Source: Climacium dendroides (taxonomy: Eukaryota; Streptophyta; Bryopsida; Hypnales; Climaciaceae). Taken from it: 64,000 nucleotides of DNA. The notes beneath the pieces are model-generated. The model was not told where the DNA came from and searched no databases. It saw only the letters and a list, made by a program, of their open reading frames with translations. How positions within the stretch are numbered: position 1 is the stretch's first letter; the number at the start of each line of letters is the position of its first letter. Position numbers and translations under genes: made by a program. The stretch covers positions 7,486,001 through 7,550,000 of the forward strand of contig OX467088.1 of the NCBI GenBank assembly GCA_950106755.1, in the 5' to 3' direction. Positions 35,445-46,895 of this stretch are shown here, one piece after another.

Positions 35445-35965
35445 CGCCAATTTCTCTCGACTGCAAATTCAAGCTGGCCAAGTTTCAACTCAAAACACGG
35501 GTCACTCGCAACCCCAGTTGCAAATCTCCACCTTCAAACTACTGGAGCTAGCTCATCGTGATGACTAGCTTGCATGCATGGGGACAGTCTGTGCGATGGC
35601 GGTGCTAGAGATCTAGACTGTGAAATACGAGGAGAGATTCAGCGACACGGGTTGCAGACAATTGCGCGCGATGCGGGGTTTCAGCACTTGAAGGTTTCTT
35701 TGGGTGCGAGATTCGAAAGGCATTGTGCGGGGGGACTTGCGGCCTGTTCAGCAGCTGGGTTCAGGCTCTACTGTCGCATTGCGCGCGTGCAAATCTTGTA
35801 TGCAGATTCCTGGGTGTCAGGACGCTTGCTATATCCAGGAACGGAACCAGAATTGCCGGTGATTTATCTCGTTGGGATGCAAGTTTAGATGGTTATCGGT
35901 ATTCGGTGCACTTGGACGGGTTCTGGCAGGATAGAATTCCTGTAACGGGACGGCCGGGGTGAACT
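35445..35965 (-). promoter_or_regulatory. 5' flank of the ammonium transporter
   Basis: About 520 bp between the start codon and the MITE at 35966. The first ~100 bp should be 5' UTR. The GC content is moderate and there is no convincing TATA box at a standard spacing. Plus-strand open frames here are shadows without family similarity. Confidence 0.4.
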
Positions 35966-36165
35966 GACCCCCTCGCTCGTCCCCGAGAGAAAACGCTGAA
36001 ATTTTCTATTTTCCACGGATGATAAAATTTGCAAATTTTGAATTCATATTTACAATCAGAGGTCCTGATTAGCTATGGAAAATGTAGAAGGTAAATTAAC
36101 CAATCATAAAATAAGGGGTCTTTTTTTACATGCACCCCTTAGGGAACGAGCGAGGAGTTTGGGTC
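35966..36165. mobile_element. MITE copy 1 (about 200 bp), upstream of AMT2
   Basis: The ends are inverted: GACCCCCTCGCTCGTCCCC on the left and, as reverse complement of the right end, GACCCAAACTCCTCGCTCGTTCCC. They share CCTCGCTCGT with a four-base length difference. The interior (GATAAAATTTGCAAATT, TTCATATTTACAATCAGAGG, AAAATAAGGGG) matches the element at 37653-37866. No coding capacity and no clear target duplication. It sits 522 bases upstream of the AMT2 start codon and could affect its promoter. Confidence 0.7.
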
Positions 36166-37652
36166 CCCTCGGCCTAATAGGACCTATTTAGGTGAAGTTG
36201 ATGAAGGCCTAAAGGCTTGTTGACATTCAAACTACTAAAGTAGTAAAATTCATACCATTGTTAACCTACCTAAATCCCTGTCTAAACCATTCCCCTTTGG
36301 AGGAAGGATGATGCTTCTCTATGTGCTTGAAAGTGAATTTAGTCATAATTTGGAGAAAAACATTGACCTGCTAAGAAGTTGTCATTTTAACAAAATATCC
36401 CTTAATGGTTGTTTAATATGAATGGATAATTAGTCTAACATGAGAATTAGGATGTACAATCTAACAATGCAATCATTGGACACCACAAATAAGTTGGTAT
36501 ACAATAGGTTGGAAAGTAAACCACCACATTTATATGGAAGTATGCTAGAATTGGAGCAAGAAAAGTCTTGAACATAACTCTATTTTCTCAAGTAAATGAA
36601 GTTTGAGATTCCTTTTTAGAAACAAATGTTTCTACTTATCTCATGATTGGATCATTTTTGGTGTACTACCTGGGTCATAGACTCCATACTTTCAGAGTTA
36701 TCATCAATTGTTGCCATTTCCTCAATTTCAAGTTACAAACAGTAGGGTAAGGCGCGGCACCAGTGTAACGCAACAGGGACTTCAACAGAGTGAACAGACG
36801 TACTTGTACACAATCGCCTTGGGTTACCCTGCACATAGTTATTACATCATCTTCGGAAGACACCATGCTTTGCAGCAGTCACATACTTACAATTCGAATC
36901 TGAAGGAGAAACCTTTCTTCTTGATTGCGCAATATCGAGCTTGTGCAACTTTGTGTCAAGTCAATAGTATAGAGCGCAGTCACAAATGAGATACAATTCT
37001 CATGGAAACGAGAACTGATAACTGAAATCTGCGTTGCAAATCCAACTGCTACCGCAGTAACACGTACTGTAACTTTACCTACGCGTCTCGTTCGAAGCCT
37101 AACTTAAGACCATGCATATCTTGCCAGACGGACATCCCCACTGGACGCCTACAGTATTAGTTTCCAACTTGGGAAAAATCCTAATTCTACATTTTCCTCG
37201 AGTCAAGCCCCCCTAAACTTAGTTGCTCCGGAACGCGTCTCTTCCGTGCTTTCCAATTAATGGCTAGCCCGGCTTCTCAATTCTCGAAGGAGTCCACCAT
37301 TTTTAGATGGCACCCCAGCTAGATTTAGCCGAGGTGTACAGTACGTCTTTCATCTAATAATTTACAGAAAATTGTTGTGCTCTGATTCCTCTGAAAGGTG
37401 AATATATTTCAGCGTGGCAGTTGCAAGGCAGCGTCGATGCGCTGCGTGGGGACCGATATCGATACATCAATGAAAAGGCCTGACTGGGTTTGCACTGGTC
37501 GCTGCATCACAGTGATCGCACTCGATCTCTCGGCGCGCTTGACGTAAGTAACTGAGCTGCAAAAGGACGTGTACCGGTTGTACCCTCCCTGCAAATTTCT
37601 TGGGCGATTTATCATGGAGTGAAGCGAGCACTCTTCCATGAATCAATGCAGG
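36166..37652. other. Spacer between two related MITEs
   Basis: AT-rich to 36700, then moderate GC to 37650. Frames of up to 93 codons (36708-36989, +) have no family features. Nothing else stands out. Confidence 0.4.
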
Positions 37653-37866
37653 GACCCATGTATTGCCCCGTGTTTTACCCGTGCAGAAAATTATACTGGA
37701 ATTTATCATTTGCCGCATATGATAAAATTTGCAAATTCTAAATTCATATTTGCAATCAGAGGCCCCAAATTAGCTAGGGGCATAAGGAGATAGAAATTTT
37801 GAAGTGGCATAAAATAGGGGACAATTTTTTATTACATTTATCCTTTGATGGGACAATACATGGGTC
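37653..37866. mobile_element. MITE copy 2 (about 214 bp)
   Basis: Termini GACCCATGTATTGCCCC (left) and, in reverse complement, GACCCATGTATTGTCCC (right) match at 16 of 17 positions. The interior is homologous to copy 1 at 35966-36165 (GATAAAATTTGCAAATTCTAAATTC, AATCAGAGGCCCC). The better-preserved ends of this copy define the family: GACCC termini, about 200-215 bp, AT-rich centre. Confidence 0.72.
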
Positions 37867-37989
37867 AATCCTTCTTGGTTTGTCGTATTAGTATTCAAAA
37901 TGGTTTTTTGAATGTTCTATCTAGTGTTGAATTTTCACTTCTATCTATACCTTATAATCCTTTATCCATCCATTAAGTTAGGTTTTATG

Positions 37990-39560
37990 CCATATTGTTT
38001 TGTTTTGTTTGTTACAGTGAGGTCTCATGGATTGTACACCCTTTGGTCGCAAGTCGCAACAATCTTGGTATTGTTGGCTTGATTGTTGGAAATCCTTCTA
38101 AGAAGAGGGGGTGCATGGGCTTTGTTTCCTAGCATTTGGGCATAAAGCGTAAAAGTTATTGAATTTGAAATTTTTTATATATTATAAATAAATAATTACT
38201 TTTGTTTTGATTGTGGCAACAACACAGGACACACTATCCATGCCTTAAATTAGTCTGTTTGTTTTATTTTGTTTTGTTTGATACAGTGAGATCTAAAAAA
38301 TTGTGAAGTGTGAGGTAGTGTTTTTAGTACCTTTGGAAAGCTCTTTGTGAGGAGGGATGTATGGAATTTGTTTCATGGCATTTGAACCTATGATGTGGAA
38401 GTTATGAATTTTGTAAAATAAAAAAAATTAAATTAAATAATCTTTTTTTTTAGAAAAACCATAACTTTCACATAGCATGTCCAAATGCCATAGAACAAAG
38501 CCCTTGCACTAGTTTGTGCATAAAGTTTTCTATTTGTACCAAGAATACAAACTCTCATACTATGGTGTCAAAGTTATTGAACTTCAAAGTTTTAATGAAT
38601 TTTTTAAAATTTTAAAATATATTTTTACTCTTATTTTGGTTGTAGCACTAGTAACAATCTTAAATTAGGTTGTTTGTTTATTTTGTTTGTTTTGTTTGAT
38701 ATGATGAAATCTAAGAAACCACAAGGCATTTAGTTGTGTTCTTTGTACTGTTGAAAACTCTTTGTTAAGAGAAAAGCTTGGACTTTGTTTTGTAGTGCTT
38801 GGACCTACGTTGTGAAAGTTATTGGGTGTTTTAATTAAAAAATTAAATTAAATTATCTTTTATTTTAGAAAAGTCATTGATAACTTTCTCATGGCATGTC
38901 CAAATGCCACAAAATAAAGGCCTTGCATTCCTTTGTGCATAAAACTTTCTATTCATATCAAGAACATAAACTCTCACACTAAAATGTGAAAATTATTGAA
39001 TTTCAAAGTTTTAATGAATTTAAAAATTAAAAATTAATTTTCACTTCTATTTTGGTTGTGGTAATGGCATATGACACAATATTCTACACCTCAAATTAGT
39101 TTGTTTTGTTTTATTTTGTTAGTTTGATATAATGAGATGTAAGAAACCATGAGTTCCTTGGCCGCATTTTTGGTACTATGGGAAAGCTCTCCGTGAGGAG
39201 GTGTGCATAGACTTTTGTCATGGCTTTCTAACCTATAGTGTGAATGATATGTATTTTAGAATTATTTTTAAATTAAAAAAATTGAATTAGATTATCTTTT
39301 ATTTTGAAAAAACCATAACTTTTACATGGCATGTCCAAACACCACAAAATATAGCCCTTGTACTCCTTTATGCATAAAGCTTTCTATTTATATTAATAAT
39401 GTAACTTCTCACATGACAACAAACTAGGGGTGTATGAATTTTGTTTTTTGGCATTTTAACTCATGCCAAAAACGACATTGAATTCTAAGGTTTTTATGAA
39501 TTAAAAAAATTAGAAAATCACTTTTATTTTTATTTTATTATATTGTGGCAACAATATAGG
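37990..39560. repeat. Four diverged ~420 bp tandem units
   Basis: A marker GATACAGTGAGATCT, or close variants, recurs at 38011, 38280, 38699 and 39126. It is followed each time by AAAGCTCTTTGTGAGGAG, CCATAACTTTCACATGGCATGTCC, TGTGCATAAAGCTTTCTAT and TTATTTTGGTTGTGG. The first unit lacks about 150 bp. Units are roughly three-quarters identical, so the array is old. No coding capacity. Confidence 0.8.
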
Positions 39561-41055
39561 GCACACTAATTTTTTCTATTTCAAAAATAAAAGAGAGAAT
39601 ATTTTTTACTTTTTATAAACCTTTTTTTCCTTTGTCTTCCTATTTTTTCTATTTCTTGTATTTTTTACAAACATATTTAAATATTTAAATGAATGAAGTC
39701 AAATTGCATTTAAATACGTTTGTGAAAACTCTAGTGTGGTAAAAAATGATCTAATTTCGAAATTGCAAATTGCGTTGGAATTGCAATGAAGTGTGCTTCA
39801 TTTTCATAACAAGTGAAAAATGAATAATATAAAATTATACAACAATTTGGATTCCTTTTATATACTATCTACCATTTCATAAAGAACCTTTGGAAGATAG
39901 TTAAAGACTTTTTGCATCTATGTGAAGAATAAGCAAGAAATCATACAAGCAATTCAAGTGGTATGGGAATAAGTGTTTCTAAAGCAATTGTGAAGGGTTC
40001 ATTCCTTATATGTACCATTGAATACAAGTTGTAGTTCTTGCAAATGTTGGCAACACTAGATAGTACATAGTGTATAAAAAACATTAAACTCTATATGATT
40101 TTCAATTACATTTGTGTGTTTGTAATGATGATAAAGTAGAATTTAGTGTAATTCTAACACAATTCAATATTCTGTTCATTTTGAGCACACATGGGCCTTC
40201 CAAAGTTCTCCTAACATAAAGAGGATCCAAAAATTCATAATTCAACTGGACCTGACTCAGTAAGGTCTGTTTCATTTACAAACTACCCAATTTGCACCCT
40301 TCCAATTTTTGTTGCAAAGGAAAGGAAAAAAATAGAATTTTTCATCTTGCATTATTAACACTCAATTCTAGCACAATCCCAATCAAGCATACCTTATTTT
40401 AGTTTAAAAAAAATCAAAATTTTATTTTTGGTGAATTTTTTATGTCAATTTTCAAGATTTTATATAATATTTTATTGAAAAAAATTCGTGATGAATTTTT
40501 TTTATTTTGATTGCATAGATATGTAGGGAACATCTATATACATCTTTCAAATTAAAAAAACAAGTAACAAAAATACAAGCTCCTAGTAAGTGTTCAATAT
40601 GAGTCATTATATGATCAAACTTTGTGAAATAGATGTCTCTAGATTTTAACTAGATTTTGGCAACATAATTGTACCATCATGCTTAAATGTCCCTAATTAG
40701 TTACCACATGAGGGGCAAATAGAAAAATCCAATTATAATGAAGAGATATTGTTTTTTACCACATTTGGACATTGTCACCCAACATTGTTCAAAATCTCTA
40801 CAGAAGAAATTGTAAAACTTTTTTGGAGATGCTTGCCTTGGAGAAAGATGTGCATATGGATGTTCCCTACATATATCCACATTCGAACCTAAAAAATTCA
40901 CCACCAATTGCTTGCAACAAAATATCATATAAAACCATGGAAATTGGCTTTGAAAATTCACTAAAAATAGAATTTTGCTTTTCCAAAACCAAAATTTGGT
41001 AGGTTGAGTGCGATTGGATGACATGATAATTATATTTACCAAAATATACCAATTA
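39561..41055. other. AT-rich intergenic DNA
   Basis: No supportable gene. The 148-codon minus-strand frame at 40701-41147 has a non-ATG start and an unbiased, Phe/Ile-rich translation with no domain I recognise; I treat it as chance in AT-rich DNA. Confidence 0.4.
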
Positions 41056-41225
41056 TACTCCACATACATAAAAAAAAAAAGTTTGAATGACTGAGAGAGG
41101 CAATTCGTAAATGAAGCAGACCTGACTGTACATACAGTACAGCGCACCTTTGTTAGGGCGACATCTTTGATGCTTCCTCAATGATTCATTTGCAAGATTT
41201 TCCTCATGTGTGTTTTTGTGTGCAG

Positions 41226-41389
41226 ACAATGGCTGGTCAGTTTTACAAGAGCTAGCTGTGGTATTTTCCCGAAGGAGTCTCATGGCCAGGTGGAGAATTC
41301 ACAGTTCAGACGGAACCGGATTTGGGTTTCTGATCGAGGACGTACACACAGGACTGGCATGTGGGTCGTGTCAATTGTTACCTTGCTGA
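41226..41389 (+). pseudogene. Coding-like exon with acceptor site, unknown
   Basis: After TTTTTGTGTGCAG an open stretch of 54 codons runs to TGA 41387-41389 in a moderate-GC island. Its translation (includes ELAVVFSRRSLMARWRIH and SDGTGFGFLIEDVHTG) has protein-like composition, but I cannot place it. Together with 41498-41770 it suggests a spliced gene or its remains on the + strand of this island. Confidence 0.25.
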
Positions 41390-41497
41390 TCGAATTCAAT
41401 CGCAACACTTCGATTGGAGTTTTTTTTCTTTCGAATCAGTATCCGACCTAGCTAGAGGTACACGAGACATAACACTTCATGTAAGTTACATGGAGGG

Positions 41498-41788
41498 TTG
41501 GTGGCAGTTGGAGACTACTTTGCGTGCTTCAGGACAGTGACGAATTATGCTTTTCAGTCACAGTTTTGTTTGAATATGTATCACCTGTCCATTGAGGGTG
41601 AAAAATCATTCTTGTGCCGACAGGATCAGGAGGATTGGGTGCTCTTGAAGGTAATGTACATAGTCACTCTCAAAGTTAATGTAGTGGTGTGTGTCTTTTG
41701 TGATCTTTTCTAAGTTTCATTCAATCATATTTGAAAGTAAACATACTAACATGGTAGTTTGTTACTACAGGTATGCAAGGCCTATCTA
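41498..41788 (+). pseudogene. Coding-like segment with intron, unknown
   Basis: An open stretch with TTG as first possible codon continues to AAG at 41650, then GTAATG as a donor. TTGTTACTACAG ends at 41770 as an acceptor. The joined frame runs only six further codons to a stop (TAG 41789-41791 follows). The translation before the intron includes MYHLSIEGEKSFLCRQDQED. No family recognised. Confidence 0.22.
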
Positions 41789-41947
41789 TAGGGCCTCTTC
41801 CCTCTGTTGGGATTATAGAGAATGACCTCGATCAATCTGACAACTCAACACATCAGTGCCAGTTCGATTTGATGCAGCATCGGAGAATACCTTTTGGACT
41901 CTACATAAGAACTACCGCAACCCTCGACCAAGCAAGTTCAAGACAGG

Positions 41948-42241
41948 ATGGAGGATGGAGGAGATGGGGAACAGAGTGTAGATCCCAAGGCCCTGATGGG
42001 GCCGGATTGGGTGTTTTCGGTTGGGTGTTTTCGATATATACCTGTTCTTGGGGAGGACCCGTCTAGTGACGCTAGTGACGCGTATTCTTCTGAGGAGGAT
42101 GTGGAGGGTGAAGAACGAGGAAGAGATTGCACTGATGCAACTGTCGTTTTGATGCACACTGGGACTGATATATGGTTCTTTCTGAAGGAATCCAGGGGTG
42201 GTCGAAACTTTAATTTCTACGTTTTAGTTCACCTTAATTAA
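41948..42241 (+). CDS. Small acidic ORF, 97 aa, uncharacterised
   Basis: ATG 41948 (MEDGGDGEQSVDPKALMG) to TAA 42239-42241. It contains an acidic Ser/Asp/Glu stretch (SSDASDAYSSEEDVEGEERG). It lies at the 3' side of the moderate-GC island that also holds two coding-like exons upstream and could be their continuation in another frame. No domain recognised; real coding status uncertain. Confidence 0.25.
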   Translation: MEDGGDGEQSVDPKALMGPDWVFSVGCFRYIPVLGEDPSSDASDAYSSEEDVEGEERGRDCTDATVVLMHTGTDIWFFLKESRGGRNFNFYVLVHLN

Positions 42242-43406
42242 CCCAGTGATAGACATTTGTATACACATGTCGAGTTTTACTACGCATTAGAGCATGAACA
42301 TTAGAGCATGAGCTTCATAAGGTCATAGCTTCTCTTAAGATGTTCAGGACCGGATCTTTCTCGTGAAACTAACAACGGCTTGATATTTCCTCATCAAATT
42401 TTCAATGTTTGTGGACTCGGCCAGTTGTTTAGCTGATCAATTGAAACTCTGGCATGCAATGCTCCTGTGTTTATGTTCAGACGCAGTGTCTGTTGTCCCT
42501 CGTGGTACCGTTACGTGTGCAGTGCAAGAATGTTTTGGCAAAACATTGTGCTGTTGTACAAGTGTTTCATTCATTGTAATATTAATACAGATGATCACAA
42601 AGCTGGGTTGGCGATTGAAACTGCGGAGCAGACACACGCACGGGTTCAATTCCTTCACTCTCAGACATGGATCAGCTCCAACTTGGCTAAGCTTGGAATC
42701 CAGACAGGCCAGCTGCGCGCGCTGCTCTCTCCCCGCTAAAATGCTAAAAATTACATATCATGCAATAACTTTTTTAAAACATGTAGACAAAAGTTATGAA
42801 AGTTGTTGCGCCTTTGAGAATTGAGATACTCCTTGGGCACATGTTATGTGCAATTTTCAAAGAAAAAAAATAAAAATTCTGTTCACAGTGAATTGCCCCA
42901 AATGACCAAAATTGCTATATTGCCAAAAAAATGGTGTTTGGACCTTTAGGAGTTAAACATTTCATGTCAACTCGTATGTCAAACTTAGGTTTTGTTTAGG
43001 ATAGTAGTAAAGAGGTTTGTGCACATGACTGAAGATGTGATATGAGCACTTTAGATTTTTAACACCTCATGCTTTAGGACAAGGTTCAACCAACGATTTA
43101 TCACTAGAGACAGTAGAGAGAGTTGAGCTATTTTTGCAATGAAATGATACTCAAGATCTGTTTTTTTGTCATTGTGTGCAATATTTAGTGGTGGTAGTGT
43201 TGCCAACAATAAATACAAGATGTCATATTTTTTTAATAAAAAATTGTATACCAAGTTGTACAAATGATTGTATAATAATTGCATCATTTTTTTTGTTAAG
43301 GATAGTGAAACTACAAAATCATATGTCATGAGTATAAAGAATCACAACCCTTGGACTAATAGAAGTCCTAGTTGTATAAAAGGTCTATTGCCTTATCTTA
43401 ATATAA

Positions 43407-43452
<46 letters not shown>

Positions 43453-44439
43453 CATCATCATCATCATCATTAGGGATGCAAGTGAGCTAATAGGAACCAA
43501 TGATGACCGTGAAAAGGTCCTTTGGGGAATCTGTTATAAAAATTTCATGGAATGTTCTATTCAAAAACCATTTCATTTTCATCAAAATTAGTTCCAAAAA
43601 TTATTTAGAGTTGTCAACAATAATATGTTCTATTCAAAATATCATTACTTTCAATGGAAACATTTCTATATAGTCTAATATAAAATTCAACAAAAAAATA
43701 AAAAAAAACACTAGTTACCGCCCCTGTGAGCCACCATATAGGCTCACAAATTAGAATTAAGGAAATTTAGTCAATTTAGATTAAATTAAAAATTAAAAAT
43801 TATTAGTTGAATGAAATTAAGCTATAATGATGAATTAGTGGATTTTTCAATAGGTAGGAATAGAAATGTTAGAACAATGGTGTGATGCAATTATGCAAAA
43901 ATGAAGAGAAAATCCTAGGAAAAAATTAGGACTTTAAAATAAAGAAGACATTAATTAAAATTTGGTAAAATTAAAAAATAAAATATTATGATTAAAAATT
44001 AGCATGAGGAGTGAACCGAAAATGGAAAGTGCAATTACAAAACAAAACATTGAGACTAGAAGAAATGAAGATTAAGATTAAAAAAACGAAGATAAAGACA
44101 AAGAACAAGAAAGATGAAGGCATGTGTTGGATGGAGGAGAGTAGGATTTGTAAACCCTCTCTCTCTCTTCTTTTTTGACTTTCATGCTTCTCTCTTCCCT
44201 CTCTCTTCTTGCACTTGTATTGGAGAAGCTTTAAACACAAGCTAAGGGAGGAGAATGAACAAAAGATTTAGGGGAGAAGTTAGAATTGAGTAGCAACCTA
44301 GAAAATTTGCCGAGTAGGTTTAGCTCAATTATTGCCATGAATTTGAAGAAGTTTGGATTGAAGTTAGAATTAGAAGATGGAGCTTAGATTAGGAGCAACA
44401 ATTTTGGAGGTCAAAATCAAAAAACCCACTATGAGTTTG
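42242..44439. other. Intergenic DNA: end of island, then AT-rich
   Basis: Up to 42740 composition is moderate, and overlapping + frames at 42405-42824 have no recognisable domain. From 42750 the DNA is AT-rich with no gene. A (TTA/ATT)n-(CAT)n microsatellite lies at 43405-43470 and a CT-rich run near 44156-44215. Confidence 0.4.
43405..43470 (+). repeat. Compound trinucleotide microsatellite
   Basis: AAT/ATT repeats switch to about six TCA repeats and then stop at TTAGGG. It encodes the poly-Asn/poly-Ile run in the frame at 43268-43591, which is not a gene. Confidence 0.9.
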
Positions 44440-44900
44440 AAGTTCAAATTTAATGAGATGGTGTGCTTCCAAGCTAGCTTTTCAAAGAACTTAGGATCAC
44501 TTCATAAGGAGCAAGGACGAGGTGGTAGTGACTGTTTTAGTCATAGAAGGTCTGTTGTCACTTAGATTTTGAATGGCAACTTTGAAGAAAAGATCAAAAG
44601 AACAAGAACAATAATAAAAGTGATTTTTGGTGATTGAATAGTTAGTCAAATTGTCTTTCAAACAAGACTAGTTTCATATCAAATAGACCTATGAGGAGGC
44701 AATGGTGACCATTTTAGTCACAGAGGGTCTGCTACCACCTTGATTTGGAGAAGATTGGGAGGATGACAAGGATTTTGAATTTTTATTTTTGATGAGTTAG
44801 TTTTTAGTCAAGTTAGGCTTTTAGAAAACTTAGACTCATGCCAACTGGACACACTATGAGGTGGTGGTGGATATTTTAATAAGGAAAGGTCACACGGGTT
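44440..44900. repeat. Three diverged ~190 bp repeats
   Basis: A unit including AGCTAGCTTTTCAAAGAAC or TTTCAAACAAGACTAGTTTC, then GAGGTGGTAGTGACTGTTTTAGTCA and GGTCTGYTGYCAC, recurs near 44455, 44640 and 44810. A related pair is at 61960-62310. Presumably an interspersed repeat family with internal tandem structure. Confidence 0.6.
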
Positions 44901-45578
44901 TGGTATTCAATTTCTTTCTCTCTCCAACTCTCTTGATGTTATGAATGATTAATCTTGATCATTAATTAGCAATCGAGAAAATAACTAAATAAGAAGATGT
45001 TTGCTACTATGACCCTTGAATATTAGGAATTTAATGCAGGTGTAGGGTTCCCACTTAAATTCTCAAGGTAGCTCATTGTTTTGATAAATGAATTGAGGAT
45101 TTAAAGATGCGTTGAATTTATCAAAGTAGCAATTATTTGAAGTGGCCTCCTCAAGCTACTTTTAATCTCTAATACTTAAAGTGACCTTGAATGGATTGAT
45201 AATCTTCATTGATTGTCAATCATCTCTCCTTGTTGTGACTACATTGGCATATTCTCTTGTTTTTGTTGTCTTGATGAATGAATAGATATTCAATAGAAGT
45301 AGTAGTGTTCTTGATGGAATGAATATGGTTGGAATAGAGTATGTAGTTAGTGAAAAGAAGGCAACATTTATTAATAATAAGTTGTAGAAATTAAAAGACT
45401 CTATTGGGTATGAATGATAGTCAAACCTTGAGGGATATATGATTGGGGTGTTTATAACATAAATAGTGTTGATGCATGAGCCCAGTGGAGGTTTAAGAAT
45501 TGATGCAATTCATTAGTTGAATTTGATTATACTTGTTGTGTCTTAGGAGCATTAAAAATTGTGTAGTGTTTTTTGTCA

Positions 45579-46430
45579 TGGTATCAAAACACTTTTTAAT
45601 TTTTTAAAAATGTGCCAAGGCTTACACAGGTTTCTTAGATTAGTTCATATAACACATAAAAATGATGTTATTGCATCTTTCATAATTATAAATTCAACTA
45701 ATCCTTTTGTGAACTTAATCAGTTATATATTTCTTAACAATCACAAGGAAGCTCAAATTCATGCTCTTGTCAAAGACAATTTAAACGCACTAAACAACAA
45801 ACAAAACAAAACAATAGAAAACATATGAATTGACAGAATGAGTATTTTACAATCTACTCTATTAGATCACTTTAATGTAACTAATTATACTCCATGGTCA
45901 ACTTACATGGAGATGTATCACATACAAGAAGATACATGCAGAGTTGTCAATGGCTTGGAAAGATGACCGGCAACTCCTACAACTCAACCAGCTTAGAATT
46001 GAAAAAGATTGAAAAGCTAATTTTTTTAATAAAGAACCACTTACTAGTACATGTAAAAACACTAAAAACTTCTATAAAAGTATGAGATATTTTGAAATCA
46101 AAGTATCAAACGGCAAATCTAATTGGCAAAAATCATATTATGTCAAAAAATTTACAATCAAATGCAAGAAGGTGATAGTATAGAAATCCATATCAACTGC
46201 TTTTGTAATATGAGGGAAAAATTGGCCATGGCTGGCATTACAATTTTTGATGAAGTTGCAACTAATTTTCTTGAATCATTATCCAATTCATATAATGGCC
46301 TTGTGATGGCCAAAACTAGTTGAGTTGGTACCCTAATTGAAACTATACAATTACTCTTTGAAGAAGATTTAAAGAGGAAAGGAGAATATTGTGAGTGTAA
46401 AATAGTTTCTTTCAAATTCAATTTTTGTTT
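45579..46430 (+). pseudogene. Ty1/copia gag remnant
   Basis: TGGTATCAAAACAC at 45579 resembles a decayed copia primer-binding site (canonical TGGTATCAGAGC). Downstream, scattered frames translate to copia gag-like pieces: LLDHFNVTNYTPWSTYMEMY near 45860, then CQKIYNQMQEGDSIEIHI and VATNFLESLSNSYNGLVMA in the frame 46123-46323, with several stops and frame changes between. No protease or polymerase follows, so only the 5' part survives. Confidence 0.65.
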
Positions 46431-46697
46431 TGGTGTGTAAATAGGGCTAAAATTGCTCTTTAGGCTTTAGAAGTGATAATAGGACTCTCTTTATCAAACG
46501 ATGTGACAAATTTTCTTAGGATGTTAAAAGTAACATAAAGTAATTAGAAAGTTAGACTAGTTTAATCAATTGTATAGACTTGGAGAGGTGTTTGAAGCTA
46601 GTTGAAGTATGTAGTTGAGTAAGGATTTGAAGTAATCACTAGGACTTCAAATAATAGTTTTATGCACATTCCACAAAATTATTTAATTCTATAATCA

Positions 46698-46895
46698 GAT
46701 TTGAAGTAATTAGTGTTGTCATTAATGAAATCAATTTGAAGTGATTTGAAGTAATTAGTGTTGTCATTAATGAAATCAATTTGAAGTGATTTGAAGTAAT
46801 TAGTGTTGTCATTAATGAAATCAATTTGAAGTGATTTGAAGTAATTAGTGTTGTCATTAATGAAATCAATTTGAAGTGATTAGTGTTGTATATGT
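46698..46895 (+). repeat. 45-bp tandem repeat, four units plus a partial
   Basis: GATTTGAAGTAATTAGTGTT, then GTCATTAATGAAATCAATTTGAAGT, is repeated four times without a visible mismatch at 46698-46877, followed by a truncated fifth unit. The unit length is a multiple of three, so both strands stay open, giving a spurious 69-codon frame on the minus strand. Confidence 0.92.

Noticed and set aside
33017..35481. Additional long frames across the ammonium transporter (both strands)
   Set aside because: They are shadows in alternative frames of high-GC exons; only the AMT2 frame matches a family and respects splice junctions.
40701..41147. 148-codon minus-strand frame
   Set aside because: Non-ATG start, Phe/Ile/Tyr-rich, no domain; expected in AT-rich DNA.
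46660..46869. Repeat protein of 15-residue units
   Set aside because: The 45-bp tandem repeat keeps any frame open; there is no start context or extension beyond the array.
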